In this document: positions 9,621 to 21,840 of the stretch, one piece after another | Layout: every line of letters starts with the position of its first letter | How positions within the stretch are numbered: the first letter of the stretch is position 1 | Source of the DNA: Isoetes taiwanensis | Taxonomy: Eukaryota; Streptophyta; Lycopodiopsida; Isoetales; Isoetaceae | Direction: 5' to 3' | Assembly: GCA_021234155.1 (NCBI GenBank) | Contig: JAJEKV010000060.1 | Location: forward strand, 4,324,451 to 4,388,450 | DNA length: 64,000 nt | Notes under the pieces: generated by a model | What the model saw: the letters and a program-made list of their open reading frames with translations, nothing else | Databases searched by the model: none | Told to the model about the DNA's origin: nothing | Program-made: the position numbers and the translations under genes

Positions 9621-10568
9621 AAATACATATAAGAACATTATATTGGAACCCGTGTTGAGCCTCGATATTAAGAAGAGTGTATTTTTTTTTCCTTGTTTGG
9701 TTATAGAGTATGGAACTTACATTGCCTAGGCACCTATTTGCATGCTTTGTACAATCGACAATGGCATGTTTTATGTGGTCACATGATAGACATTGAGTCT
9801 AGGACACACTGACAATGTCGTCATGGGGGCATGCACAAGGAGGTGACATTGTCTACTATGCAAGTCATTTCAAGGAAAAGAATAAGTTACATTTATGCAA
9901 AGCCTTTGCAATGGGTAATTGTGGTGGATATATCGAGACAAGATTGTCTTTCCTTCTATTCAAAGCATTCTTCTTTCCTTCAAAGATTGTCAATTTAATT
10001 CCTTATAGTCATATTATTCTTTTTGCATTCATTAGAGGTTAATTCATCTATGAGTGGGATGAGGGAAGAGGTGCATGTTCTATAGTTACCTGGACGTGGA
10101 CTTTTTGAGATCCTGGACCCAAAATTGCGAACACGATGAGTGGGAACAGAACGGCCAACATTTGAATTCTTAAATTTAAAAAATAGATTTGGAGTTCTCT
10201 TTGCTTAAAGAACATTATAAAACACAAGAATATAAAGATGCTTCAAAGGACTAAGTTACAAGCAAAATCATATTTAGCCACTTCGTAAGAATGTTAATAG
10301 AATTTTAAACAACAGTTTTCAAATTAAAGTATAACTTTAATGTTTTAGTTCATTGTCATTCACCAAAGACATAGTAGATGGATTCTGGCATGGATGTTAC
10401 TACTACATAATTTCATATCATCTGTATTTTTCGAAGCTTAAAATCTTCGCCATATCTTAATAAAACACAAAATTATATGTAATATAATACTTAAATGATG
10501 CTAATGTATTTAGTTTGGTTGTAACGATCTTCAGACACTTGACACTTACAGTGCAATAAAAGACCAAA
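9621..10568. other. Spacer without a supported gene
   Basis: AT-rich sequence. A 75-codon open frame at 9,815-10,042 has no recognisable domain. Nothing else is supported. Confidence 0.4.
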
Positions 10569-11046
10569 TATGTAGCACAATAACAGGGGGTTCCAGGGGG
10601 ATTTGATATGGATGCATAAATCACTATTCATGAGACCATAGACCATACCCCTAAAACATTTGAATAGGTTATTATTGAAACAAAAAAAAATACAGATTCA
10701 ATAGAAAAAATAAGCATGTTAGTTTGCTGGTTGCATTGGTTAAAGCATTCTTATTATGATATTAAATTCTTTTGGCAGAGGTTCGAGTCTCCGTATCTCA
10801 AAATCTAAAACCTTAGACGAACCCATATAGAGAAGAGTCTTGGTATTTCATATTCCAAAACTTTAGGTGAACTTGTATTCCATGTTTCAAAATTATAGGC
10901 ACCCCTAGTCATAAATGACCATAATCGAAACAGGAGGCACCCAAAGGCTCCAACATATGATCTGGGCCATAAGATGGACATATTCGACGACTGCGGTAGT
11001 CCAGGATGCAGCCCGTTTAGAATATGTAGCACAATAACAGGGTTTT
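10569..11046 (+). mobile_element. tRNA-derived SINE-like element, copy S1
   Basis: A tRNA-like head at about 10,720-10,795 has an A-box-like TTGCATTGGTTAAAGC and a B box GAGGTTCGAGTCTCC, spaced as in an RNA polymerase III promoter. It is followed by the conserved body TCTAAAACCTTAG and GGTCATTTATGAC-type text (minus strand). The unit is bracketed by direct repeats TATGTAGCACAATAACAGGG at 10,569 and about 11,022, followed by a T run. Two further copies are at 14,116-14,562 and 31,656-32,975. Class call is strong, exact ends are less sure. Confidence 0.7.
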
Positions 11047-13100
11047 TTTTTTTTATGTTTTGTACTGTTTTCTCTAAGGTTTTCATATGATTTGGTGGTC
11101 ATATTCATCCAGGTGTACTAAAGAGTATTTCTAGAGTGCAACCTTTTGTTAGCCATTGATTTTAGAAATGGGGCAAATCTTGTGGTGGGGGCTTTTTTGT
11201 GCTGGTTGAGAATATCCTCCCATTATTTTTAGGGTTGTGTAGATTAGGGTCTGGTCTATGGATTGGATTCGCGGGAGCCCTTCAGTTCGTGGTCTTCTGG
11301 TTGTCGTGGTTTAATATCTAGGGCTAGCATGCATGAGCTTATTGTTGCAGGGAAAGCCTTGGTGATTTTCAAAGGAATCCGGAAAGGAACTGTCGGAATG
11401 CATCAGCTCAGATAGAAGCAGTGCAGGGGCTTATTGTTACAGAGAAAAAACGTTGGAAATTTTGAATGGAGTCTGAAAGAAAGCTGCGGGATGCATCAGC
11501 TCAGATTCAGAAGCTGATGAACAGTGCCATTGCTACGGCCAGTTCTTTAATAGAATTTCTCGGTTTACAAGACATGTATCTTCGTCAATAGAGTAATCAT
11601 TTTTAAAGAGAGATGCAAGCACTTCAATATCCAGAATGGAAAATCTATTTAAGGAAGCTGTAAAGTACGGACTGTCTTTCTAGAAAATAACGCACATCTC
11701 AACAGACTTTCTGTATGCCATGTTCTAGGGCCTCCCCTCACTAATGCAGAATCGCGAATACTACCTTCAGTGCTTCAGTGCTACAGGTATTCCATAGACG
11801 CATTTCGCATATTCATCTTTGCCCATTTGAGATATTGAAAACAACTTACATTATCTCAGAATCCAAACAACTATGAAGCTCATATTCAGGTTTTGAAAGA
11901 CACATTCTATCTTTTCCTTTATTGCTCATCTAATATGTCATTGTTACTGGCTTGCAGATTATATTGCACTGCGAAAGCGAGAGCGTGCACAAGCAAGGAA
12001 GGGCAATTCTTGCCATCACCAAAAATTCTTTTCCATCATATATGTGTTCATCCAGTTTCTTTGTTTCAGAAACAGGTCTTTGGTGCATTATAGGAACACG
12101 CAAGAAGCCGCTCCTCCAGTTTATCATATTCAACTAGCACAAATATATGGATTTTGAGGCCTATGTAACTGGAATAATGAGAGCATTTATAGCAAAATTT
12201 GGAAGCTGTATATTTGGAAGTTGTAGTGTCGGTGCTTCATTAGGTGCTTCATTAGAGGAAACTTGAGAATGGAGAGAAGATATCTTGGTTGCTGCAAAAC
12301 ATATCTTCAGGTGTAACTGCGATGTTCTGCAATGATGTCATGCTATGCACTTATTTTATCATATCCATTATTACTACTTAGTTCTGGCTACCAAGTTCCG
12401 TAAATTTTGAGTAAGTTGACTACATGCATGCTTCATTTGCATATTCTTTATTGTTTACAAGTGTTGCTTATTCCATAGAGAAAGATGTGCTATTCCATGA
12501 GTTACTCTATTCTGGTATGTTGATATTCAAGAAAGACTTCACAGCAGTTGAGATAACTTCAATTCGTAATGGTGAATTTCAATGTGTAAAGTCAGTCACG
12601 ATACAAACATGGTTATGTTCCTAAGGCTTTTGAAGTAGTTACATTCAACATAAATGCATTATCCACAGTGGTTTTCTTTATCACAGTGTTTTTAGAAACA
12701 CATTGTTGACATTTCAAATGTTGTAAAGTTTAAAGTTCAAATGTATTCAGGGATCTGATGTTATGTTCTTAGGTACATAGTATTGGTAAAGGATACGTCC
12801 TCCAGCCAAATGATCCACTACTTTTGACACCGCTCTATCTACCATATCTTCTCCAAACATCTAAAAAAGCATTGATTAGCAGGATTTTTAGTACCTCCAT
12901 TAAATCAAAGTAGGGTATTCGGAGTCTCAGGCTCAAAGTCTAAATATTTGGAGCCTATAAATTATGCAATTTAAAATATATAGTTTGCAATAACACATCA
13001 TTCATTTTGTACTTTTATTTTATTTTGATTTTTATTTTTTGTTTACCTCAGAGTTTATTATGTTTGTTTCTTTTGGGGCCCGAAGGGCCAAAATTTTTTT
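11047..13100. other. Spacer without a supported gene; one local duplication
   Basis: An imperfect tandem duplication of about 90-110 bp covers 11,336-11,520, with shared words GGGGCTTATTGTT-like and GATGCATCAGCTCAGAT-like. Open frames around 11,890-12,140 are short, overlap on both strands and show no domain. Nothing else is recognised. Confidence 0.4.
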
Positions 13101-13567
13101 CTAATATAGCAACCAATATAACTACTATTAACATTAATTAACACAAACCATTACATTAAACATGTTTAAAATTAAATTCCCACTTAAACCCCCTTTGTTT
13201 GGGTGCATATTCACACGGGGGGTGACGTAGGGCAGCAAGAGCCTCTGTAATTATGTTTTGCACGTACAAAATCAACACCATATAGTATATTGCCTGAAAT
13301 CTTATAGTATTTTGCAAATCTTGTTATACAGTATGACAAATTATATACATCCATACCCCACAAACGAGGAACTTTGTGTACGGTATAGATTAAGGAATAA
13401 GGGGTGAATATGCCTATCCAACAGCTCTCGTTACCCGAAGTCACCCCACGTGTGAATATGCACCCAAACAAAAGGGGGTTTAAGGGGGGGGTTTAATTTT
13501 AAACATGTTTACTGTAATGGTTTGTGTTAATTAATGTTAATAGTAGTTATGTTGGTTGTTATATTAG
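13101..13567. mobile_element. Foldback/MITE-like element, copy 3
   Basis: The best preserved copy. Arms at 13,101-13,226 and 13,440-13,567 are inverted repeats of about 126-128 bp, running from CTAATATAGCAACCAA to GGGGGGTGAC on the left and mirrored on the right (one arm has small indels). The centre carries CCCCACAAACGAGGAAC in the orientation opposite to copy 1. GGGGCCCGAAGGGCC lies just outside the left arm. No coding capacity. Confidence 0.75.
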
Positions 13568-14115
13568 CAGTAGCACAAAGCAGCAAAAAACCAGTTAGAT
13601 TTAGGATTTGGCTAGCCGAATATGGTTATGGGGAACCAAAATATAGATGTCTGTTGCAGTTCATTATGTTATGGATGCTCTGCTTTGCCTTGAGCTGATA
13701 TCAACAGCAACTAAATATCCCACAAAATTTGCCTGGTCTTCCAATTTTCACTTTTCGTCATAGAGAGGCTTTTTGCAAATATGGCAGAGAGGAAAAAATT
13801 TGCAATTTTTTGGTATTTCAACCATTTAGAGAACAGGGCCATTGAAATTAATGTTTTCTTTAGTTTTGTACATAGAACAAGGTTCCCAAATGGTGGGAAT
13901 TAGTTCTGGAGCGTAGTTCCCAGTAATACACCAAATGGAAATGTCCATGGAAGTTCCTGGAACACTCAACCCCAAGAAACTAGTTCCAGAAAAAGAACCA
14001 AGTATCGAGCTTTGTTCCTGATAAACATGGCATGCTCATATACAATGTTTTTTAGAGTTTCAAGCTTTTATTCTATAAGGGTTGTTATCATGCAGGGTAT
14101 TTATAATTTATGTAA
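13568..14115. other. Spacer without a supported gene
   Basis: No gene. A run of similar short words (AAGGTTCCC, TAGTTCC, AAGTTCCTGG) between 13,880 and 14,010 is noted without explanation. Confidence 0.3.
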
Positions 14116-14562
14116 TCTGTGCTACATATTCTAAACGAGGTGCACCCTGGACTATCACAGTCGTCGGATTTGTCGATTCTACGACCTAGATCGTATGTTG
14201 GAGCCTCTGGGCACCTTTGTTTCGCTTACAGTCATTTATGATTGGAGGCACCTATGATTTTGAAATATGAAATATGATTTCGTCTAAGGTTTTGAGGGAA
14301 TATCGAACCTCTATACGACTGCCTAAGATTTTAGAATATAAAATACGGGGGATCGAACCTCTATAAAAATAACTCAAAAGTCCTAATAAAACTACTTTAA
14401 CCAATATATCAAGTGAGCTAATGTGACTATTTTTTATCTTGAATCTATGTTTTTTTTTATAACAACCCATTCAATTGTTTTAGGGATATATGGTTTCAGG
14501 AATTGTTTTTTTACATCCCTATCAGATCCCCCTGGAACCCCTGTTATTTTGCTACACATTTT
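14116..14562 (-). mobile_element. tRNA-derived SINE-like element, copy S2
   Basis: Minus-strand copy of S1. It has the terminal repeat word TGTAGCAAAATAACAGGGG at the 5' side (plus 14,538-14,560), then the A-box-like ATATTGGTTAAAGTAG and the B box GAGGTTCGATCCCC (plus about 14,350-14,420). The body follows and ends in CGTTTAGAATATGTAGCAC (plus about 14,116-14,135). A second GAGGTTCGATATTCC-like block near 14,303 suggests an internal duplication. Confidence 0.65.
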
Positions 14563-16446
14563 ATTATTATTAGGCAAAGAGCACCCACTTAAGGGAAAAA
14601 CTTTACTATAATGGATTTAATCTTTTCAAATCTCATATTTTAATATATCAAAATTTAGCTTTCAACTGATACTAAACAACAGTCATTCCAACAAATTGAA
14701 AGCCTGCTACGAAGATTTTAAGTTATATGATTATTTTGACCCCAATGAACCACTAAATGCCACCAAAAGCCCTCTAATAGATCACCAAATTCTCACACTT
14801 GACCTTCGTTGGCCTACAAGTGCCCAACAATATACCATATACCTCGTTCAATTTACAATAATTCTAAGGTGGGTTATTAAAGAGCAAAGTGGGTAGTTAA
14901 GGGGCAAAATGTGGTTGTTCAGAACGGAGAGCACCTACCTTCATCTGTTATTTCTATTCTATTGTGGTGTTTAATTAGTCCCCAAGTGTTGTTGCCCTTA
15001 ACATATACTCGTCCCATGACCCGCTTGGGTTTCCATGGACTTAAAGAACCCATCTATCCATCCATTCATCCATCCTAAGGTTTTTCCCTTAAAAGCCCTT
15101 CAAAATGAGTTTGATAGTAACGAATGTACTATTCTATTGTGTCAAATCTTCAATTTGAAATGTTGATGTGGTTTGTGCGTCATATGGCAATCAAATGCTA
15201 TCAATGATGCAAATAAAAATCTCCTCCTTCCTCTATAGACAATGATATTTAATTATATTCAATTCAATGCTTAAATATGATTCATTATGTATGCATGCAT
15301 GTATTCATATTCACATCTTGTTATGCCCTCATGCCACACGCGTGATTTCCTTTTCCCCCATAAATAGCTCATGCTCGACTTCCAATAATATTGAAGGTAA
15401 GTTCCCAAGGTTATGATAACAGTAACCATAATAAGTTATGCAACAACCTGTCTCAAATATCATCAACAATTGAGCATAAAAGAAGAGCGTGATCTCTAGG
15501 TGGACTTGCTCATAGCATGACATGGACGAAGTTTTCGTGGTGCTTTTTGTTCTCTACCACTTCTATCTCCAAGCAACGAGAGCTTAGTCTCAAGTTGTGC
15601 AATGATCTTCCTCTTCCAATGAGCTTTTGCTTTCCATGATTGGTTTCCACAGATAAATCACCTATGACCATAGCATTAACTTTAGTTATGTGAAATCTAT
15701 CTTGGTACCAAGGATATCGACTAACCACATTTTTTGCACCATTGCTGTATACCTCAATGTTTAACCCATATCATCTTGCACCATTGACTCAATAGTACAA
15801 TAATTTATTTGATCCATTGCCCATACCCGACGGACAAAATGCATTGCATGCATGCATTGTGCAGACGCAGCAGGCAGCAGCAAATGCAAATGGATGGATC
15901 GTATTTTAACGTCCAAGGGAGTGTAAGATAGATAGATAAATCGTATTTTAACATCTAAGAGAAGCCGTAACGTATGGAACAAGATTGTTATCTCAATTTC
16001 ATTTCTTTAAATACAACTTCAAATAAAAATACTTATATCAAGCAAAAAGGCTATCCATCAACTCTTCATAGGGAAGACTGACCATGGAGACGGTGATCTC
16101 ACATTGGGCTAACTTGGGTCGAAAGGAGGGTCATTACGTCCAGCCAAAAAGGACACCAGTGGCAATGTAAGAGGGTTTTGGTAGAATGCAAAGAGAGTTG
16201 CGGTTGTACGAATGAGGGCTGCATTTTAAGGAATTGGGGCTGCATGGTTTGAATGAGGATTACATTCCAAAGGAAATGGGCTGCGTTTCAAGCACCAAAT
16301 GTTGTGTTTTAGAAGTATAGGGGCTGCAATCCAAGGTGGAAAGCTGCTAATTAAGGTTAAAATTTGGGGTAGGGGTTGCTGGATTACCTATTTGGGATTC
16401 CTTTCTAAGCTAGATTTTAACATACGTAGGAGCTATAATCCAAGGA
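14563..16446. other. Spacer without a supported gene
   Basis: No gene recognised. GCATGCATGC-type words at about 15,290 and 15,846 recall the head of the hairpin-ended elements but without their termini. A short AGATAGATAGAT run lies at about 15,928. Confidence 0.4.
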
Positions 16447-17260
16447 TTTTTTTTTTTTTTTTTTTTTTTTTTTGAGGTTAAGGCAGATATTATATTACAT
16501 GCAAAAAGGATTTACATGAATATATACAGCAATTACAAAGGAAAAGTAAACCTTTGCAAATGCTTGCTTATCCCGAAAGGGAATAAGGAAAAAAGAAGAG
16601 CATAGCTTTAGATAGACAAAAATAGTTGTGCCCCAGGATTATGAAAAAACAAGAACATAATCGGCTAACTATTCATAGCCAAACACAAACTCCGGTGGAT
16701 CAACCTGCACTATATGAAACACGGTTTCTAGCTCATCCAGGCTGAGAGGAGTATGGACCATGAACTGCAAAATGAGCTCCGAGGTTATATCAAAATTCTT
16801 CAAATCATTCCATCACCATAGATCTTCATCATCCAGAACGATTCCGAGAGCTGTCTGGGCAAGGATATGCTGCTTCAGAGTCATCATTTTTTCTTTGATC
16901 TGATTCCTTGTCCAGTGTACAAAGACCGGCTTTGGATCGTATCTCCCTCTTCCAGGGGGGATAACGATGTCATAATGCTCCGTCACAAAATCTACCATTA
17001 TCAACATCAGCATCAGTAAGAGACAATTTGAAAAAGGCATAGAAACCATGATAATTCCCTAAGGAATCCCAATTTCTATCATAAGATAAACCCTTGCATC
17101 TCATGTGAGCTATAGCAGTTTCGACCAGCAAGGATTGGAAACAAGCTTTAAGCCAATTGAGCCTGAAAGATTTCTGATCATGTAGAATTCTAATAATCCA
17201 AGATATTGCCGCTCAATTATAGTTGCATATCTAATTGGCTTTAGGCTTTGCTTAATCCCA
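16447..17260 (-). pseudogene. Poly(A)-tailed retroposed sequence, product unknown
   Basis: A 27-base T run at 16,447-16,473 is a poly(A) tail on the minus strand. Upstream of it on that strand lies protein-like text: FCDGA/HYDIVIPPGRGRYDP and KPVFVHWTRNQIKEK at about 16,813-16,980, and ISWIIRILHDQKSFRLNWLK and SLLVETAIAHMRCKGLSYDR at about 17,060-17,215, in shifted frames. I do not recognise the family. The tail and the intron-free reading suggest a retroposed cDNA or a 5'-truncated retroelement, now frameshifted. Confidence 0.45.
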
Positions 17261-17512
17261 TCCAAATTGGTTGCCAATGGCGCCCACATTCTTTGTTTTA
17301 AATTTCCGGCCTCCTAATTTAAGCATGGCCTTTTCTTTGTCTGAAACTCTTGGGACATTGTGTCTTCAAGATGACTTTCACAAGATCCCGCTTGAATACT
17401 GCAACTACTATTCAAGTTCATCTTCCCAAAAGGAAATGAATTAGAGCAACAGAGAAGGAGAAACTAGTTTTTCATAGCGAAGGTTTGTCTCACATGCAAC
17501 AGACTCCAAGGT

Positions 17513-18990
17513 ATGAGAAGAGAAGGATGGTCTCTAGATGCAATGGAAAAGGCTCTACACTTGTTGGATACAAAGGAGATTTTAACAATTAGAGAAGGGT
17601 CTAGGCAATTTAGCATTCTCAATCAGAAATTGGATGAGAGACAGATACAATAGAAAAGCAAGCAAAAACCCAAAGTGTCTTACAAATGAAGAAGAAGCTG
17701 AGCTAGATAGATGGGCTTTCCAAGGAGTTCCTACTGGAATGGGAGTCACATTAGAGCAATTCAAGATCCATGCAGCAGAAATGGCAAAGGATAGGGATAC
17801 TTTATGGAAAGATGGGATTCCAGGAGATCATTGTTGGAGGCTATTTAGGAAGAGACATCCTGATATTGCTTTGAGGTCTACTGAAACTATAGATACAACA
17901 AGGGCAAGAGCTATCAACCCATTGATCTTGAGATCTTCTTACACTGCATTAAAGGAGGTGTACAGTCACTTCAATTTTGATCCAGAGCACATATGGAATG
18001 CGGATAAGAGTGAAATCCAAGCAGGTAAAGTAGTGGGCCTGAAGGTTGTGGCATTAAAATGGAGTAGGGCCGTACATGAAATGGTGATGAGAAATCGGGA
18101 GTGGGTTACAATCTTAATATGTTGCAATGTAACAGGTAATGTCATTCCCAATTACTTTATGTTTAAAGGTACAAGAATTAGAGCTAATCATGTTGACAAT
18201 TGTGAACCTGGTGTTGGGATGAGTGTTCAACCTGAGGCATGGATGACCACTAAATTGTTCATGGTTTGGCTGGAAAACCATTTCAAGACAAAAGTGCCTG
18301 ATGGAGTGGATGTGAATAATCCACACCTTATTGTTCTTGATGGCCATTGTAGCCATGTTCATGATCAAGTCATTTTATTGGCAAGGTCATTGAGAATTCA
18401 TATAATGATTCTACCTCCGCATACTTCCCATAAGATGTGCCACCCCTTGATATGTGTGTTTTTGGTCCATTCAAGCAATACTTTTGGGTGTAATAGAGGT
18501 TTGTACATGAATGAGAATGGGAAAGCTGAACCAAGTAAAGCCTATTTAGCAAGTATAGATTTGTGCATTATTTAGTCTAAATTTGGATTATCATGTATAA
18601 TTATTATAGTCTAAATGATGATTTGTCATTCATCTTTATGCACACAAGTCTCATAGCTGATCCCTTGAAAAGAGCTTGCACTCCAGAAAATATTAGATGC
18701 AGTTTCAGGGCCACTGGCACATGGCCTCTTGATGTCAATGTGCTATCTAAATTCATTACCCCTTCTACGCCACAAGAGGCTATGCCACGAAATGATCAAC
18801 CTCCACAAGAGGATCAACCTGCTGCTCTTAATGCTCGGCCCAATCAAGGGGTCGATGAAGATGGAGGTTTAGAACCACATGACCATGAAGAGCATTTGGA
18901 AGATGCACATATATTCCGAGGTATGATCTCATCTTGTTTCTTACGTTTAAAGCCCGTGCATATCCTGATGATATTCTTTCTTCAATTATG
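17513..18990 (+). pseudogene. Pogo/Tigger-type (CENP-B-like) DDE transposase pseudogene
   Basis: The N-terminal helix-turn-helix text (AMEKALHLLDTKE, IREGSRQFSIL) starts near the ATG at 17,513. One frameshift later it joins a 313-codon frame from 17,634. A CENP-B-type DNA-binding block ends RHPDIALRSTETIDTTRARA. The DDE catalytic domain follows: IWNADKSEI (Asp124 of the long frame), VLDGHCSHV (Asp236), LPPHTSH, and the third Asp in HPLDM, which lies in the +1 frame after a one-base slip near 18,450. A probable 95-bp GT-AG intron follows at about 18,554-18,647. The next exon reads FRATGTWPLDVNVL, the usual block after the catalytic domain. All three Asp codons survive but the gene cannot be translated whole. 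Terminal inverted repeats were not found. Confidence 0.8.
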
Positions 18991-19691
18991 ATTCAAGGAT
19001 TGGAGATCCAACTCAACCAAGCTGAAAATCAGCATGGTGATCATGGTATAAAATATCTCAAGATTTGTTTTTAATTTGGATGCCCATGTACATTGCATGT
19101 ACATTTTCATGTACATTTGCATTTGCATTTATAATGTTGCTGAATTATGCTGGATTATCAAGAAACAAAAAACAAGAAATGTGTTCCTAAAGATGTTGCT
19201 AGAGAAGGCGGCGTTAGAGAGACAATGACAATTGTTCCTATGCTCATAACTTGAGCTACGAAGGTCAGATTCAAATGATCTTGGGCTATTTTGAAAGCTT
19301 ATGTAGAGAGCTCTTCATTGGCATATGATTTGATCAAGATCTATCAAGATAGATACTTGATTTTTGTACTTTTCAATCCGGGTACCTTTTTGCAGAGTGC
19401 ATGCCATGCAGATTTGACGATAATATAGTTTTTATCATAACTTTTGAATTCAGACCTTATTTTAGGTGTTTTTTATTGAGTTAGAAAGCTCTCTCTAGGA
19501 TCTTTTTGATGCTATATAGTATGCCCATGTTTGCTAAAGTTTTCTGGGTCAAAGTAGCACATTTCAGGGGGACTTTGATAGGGTTTCACGCCCCACCAGT
19601 TGATTAAGACATGATTTGCACAGTAATGTAGTGATTTTCCCTTGGGCTGGCTAGTTCTAGGTCTGCAGACATTGCTTTCTAGCTCTTAGCC
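18991..19691. other. Spacer, possibly intronic or 3' part of the pogo-like element
   Basis: No supported coding sequence. It separates the transposase blocks from further protein-like text on the same strand, so it may be transposon-internal. Text near 19,430-19,500 resembles 7,780-7,860 in part. Confidence 0.3.
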
Positions 19692-20420
19692 TTGGCTTTA
19701 CTGGTTTGGTTTGGTCCAAGCATCATCTTGACAGAAGGTATTTATTTGTTTCGTTTGAAAATATCTATTACAGAGCTTAGATTGCCCTTGCCCAGTATAG
19801 CACATCCACAGATATTTACTATGACTCACAAACTCAAGACCATGGCAAGGGAGTCCTGCAAAGCCAAGAACACGACAAGAATACCCCTGAAGAACATGAC
19901 AAGAACACCCCGGAAGGCCTTTGAAAAATCCTATGATTCTACCATTGAACCATACCTCCTTGTTGCGCCCTTCTTTGAACCCAAGGCCTATTTTGGCGTA
20001 AACACCACTATCACAGGGACATCCGTTCAGTTGTCTTTGAAAAGCTGGATATTGCTCTTGGGGCTAGTGTTTGAGTCAGCAAGTAACATTAGTGTTCCAC
20101 CACCAGTGTCTATCACAGTGCCTATACATGTGAATAGGATAGACATGTCCATACACACTTCAAGTGAGGAATTGTTGCACACTCGACAGGCAGATATTCC
20201 CACTTCTCAGATAGGTAGGCCACTAGAGGATGATCAGCAGACACCAGCCCTGAGCCTGCATATTGTCGATATTGAAGAGACAAGTGGTTGTCTTGCTACA
20301 GATGAGGCGGAGCAATTTTTTTACCGAGGTGATGCACATACAAGCAAATGGCATCATCTCGGTACATCGGATAGGAGCAGCACGACCCGACCGTCCTCGT
20401 CACCTCTTAGTCCATTTTAG
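19692..20420 (+). CDS. Hypothetical 242-residue open frame, unknown function
   Basis: An open frame with ATG at 19,692, free of stops for 242 codons, longer than expected by chance in AT-rich DNA. The middle is rich in K/R/T (MTHKLKTMARES, TRIPLKNMTRTPRKAF). A Pro/Ser/Val-rich stretch and an acidic segment (PLEDDQQTPALSLHIVDIEE) follow. The N-terminal third looks like translated non-coding DNA. No domain is recognised. It lies on the same strand as the pogo-like transposase and could be its degraded C-terminal or accessory region. An overlapping frame at 20,263-20,511 continues the reading after a slip. Probably not a functional gene. Confidence 0.3.
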   Translation: MALLVWFGPSIILTEGIYLFRLKISITELRLPLPSIAHPQIFTMTHKLKTMARESCKAKNTTRIPLKNMTRTPRKAFEKSYDSTIEPYLLVAPFFEPKAYFGVNTTITGTSVQLSLKSWILLLGLVFESASNISVPPPVSITVPIHVNRIDMSIHTSSEELLHTRQADIPTSQIGRPLEDDQQTPALSLHIVDIEETSGCLATDEAEQFFYRGDAHTSKWHHLGTSDRSSTTRPSSSPLSPF

Positions 20421-21840
20421 AGGTGCCATTTCTAGGCTGCATGTACTGAGGCATGGCAATCATCTGAAAGGAACCACCTTTTTCGTCCAAGAGGATCTAA
20501 CTCCATCATAGCTCTGCAGACAAAAAAGAGGAATTATGTCGAGTACGAGAAGCTCGCCTGCAACGGAAGTGGGCAGTATACAGAGGAGGTCAGGCTATCA
20601 TTAGGGATCAGTGGCCTTCTGATCCATGGTCAGTTTTTATATAGCCATGTTCTTCTTTATGTTGTTATTTCTATTTGTTCTTGTATTTTGTGATAGTATA
20701 TAAAGCCTGATTTGATTGTCTAGCCTAAGGGCCAAGTCATAGTTTCATCTGCGTTTTGCCCAAGCTTTGTAATGTTTCCATTATGCCTGATGATATTTTG
20801 GGTTGTTCTAGACCATTGTATGTGTCCCATGGCCTATGCATTGAAAAATCTATTCTATTTTATTTATTCTATCGTGCTAATAAATGTTATGATAATCAAC
20901 AAATGTCATACCAGCATCACAAACTGTAGGACAGGCTGATTTTCAACAAGTTGGTGCAAGGAAAAGAATTGTATGGGATCTTGGAAACATGCATTATACT
21001 TAACAAGTGATGAGTGGATTAAGCTAATGCAGGAGGAAAAACTCACGGGCAGAGGCCGAAAAGTTGAAGCAACAAAGAATTGAGGACAAAAAGAGAGATG
21101 CAGCAAGGGGAAAAAAAAGGAAAAAGGGGTCTTGGAGAAGGCAAGAAGGGAAAAGAGAGAAGAAAGGGAAGCCAAGAAACGGTGTGAGCAAGAATGGGAG
21201 GTGGGCACTAGAAGGCTTAGAAACATGCTCTATGGAAATGCCAGGACACAAGTGCAAGTAGCTGGCCCAAAGCCTTTCAATCATGCAGAAGAAAAAGACA
21301 CCAACTATTAGTGGCTCTTGAACTTCACATGCAAAAAGGTGTGGCAGCCACTCAACCAGCAGCCCATGAAGACATGTTTGTAGATAGTCATGGAGGACTT
21401 AGACTTTAGAGTGCGTTCTACCCATTTGACTCTCCAACACAATTGCCAATCCATACGAGTGAGTCTGCTACTCCTCTTACATTTTGCGGCTTGGAGAAAA
21501 CACATATTTGCAGCTAAGATTTACATTTTAATTATAGTCAAGGGGGGTCCATAGAGGGAAGGATCTCAGCAAAAGCACGTGATGGTCACCTCAATGATGA
21601 TGTGGCAATTATTGAAGATATTGAAGCTGATGATACTATGGCTGACTGAAGCCACACAAGATTAGGTAATTTGGCTGATTGTCACACAAACATGGACATG
21701 ACAGAAATGCCGAACTTGCAAAGGCAAGATGGGTAAGAGAAATGGTGAGAGCTGGCCAGCTGAAGGAGATTATTGAGAAGGCCAAAGGCATGAGTCTTGA
21801 ATCCTCTAAAAATACCTGGTTCATTTCAAGAAACAAATGA
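20421..21840 (+). other. Protein-like remnants, possible tail of the pogo-like element
   Basis: Short blocks on plus read like a charged coiled-coil protein in alternating frames: EKLACNGSGQYTEEVRLS near 20,560, then RRAEAEKLKQQRIEDKKRDA-like text around 21,045-21,110, EKARREKREEREAKKRCEQE at about 21,130-21,200, and AELAKARWVREMVRAGQLKE at about 21,700-21,770. Lys/Arg/Glu-rich tails are known at the C-terminus of several pogo-family transposases. That makes this a plausible continuation, but no alignment was possible. Confidence 0.3.
20815..20880 (+). mobile_element. LINE 3' tail fragment
   Basis: GTGTCCCATGGCCTATGCAT followed by AAAAATCTATTCTATTTTAT resembles the tail of the LINE at 42,290-42,360 (GGGTCCCATAGGCC and AAAAAATCTATTCTATTCTA). 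Only the terminal few dozen bases are present. Confidence 0.45.

Noticed and set aside
10720-10795. Functional tRNA gene
   Set aside because: A and B boxes are present, but the cloverleaf stems do not form and the same block recurs inside dispersed elements, so it is a SINE head.
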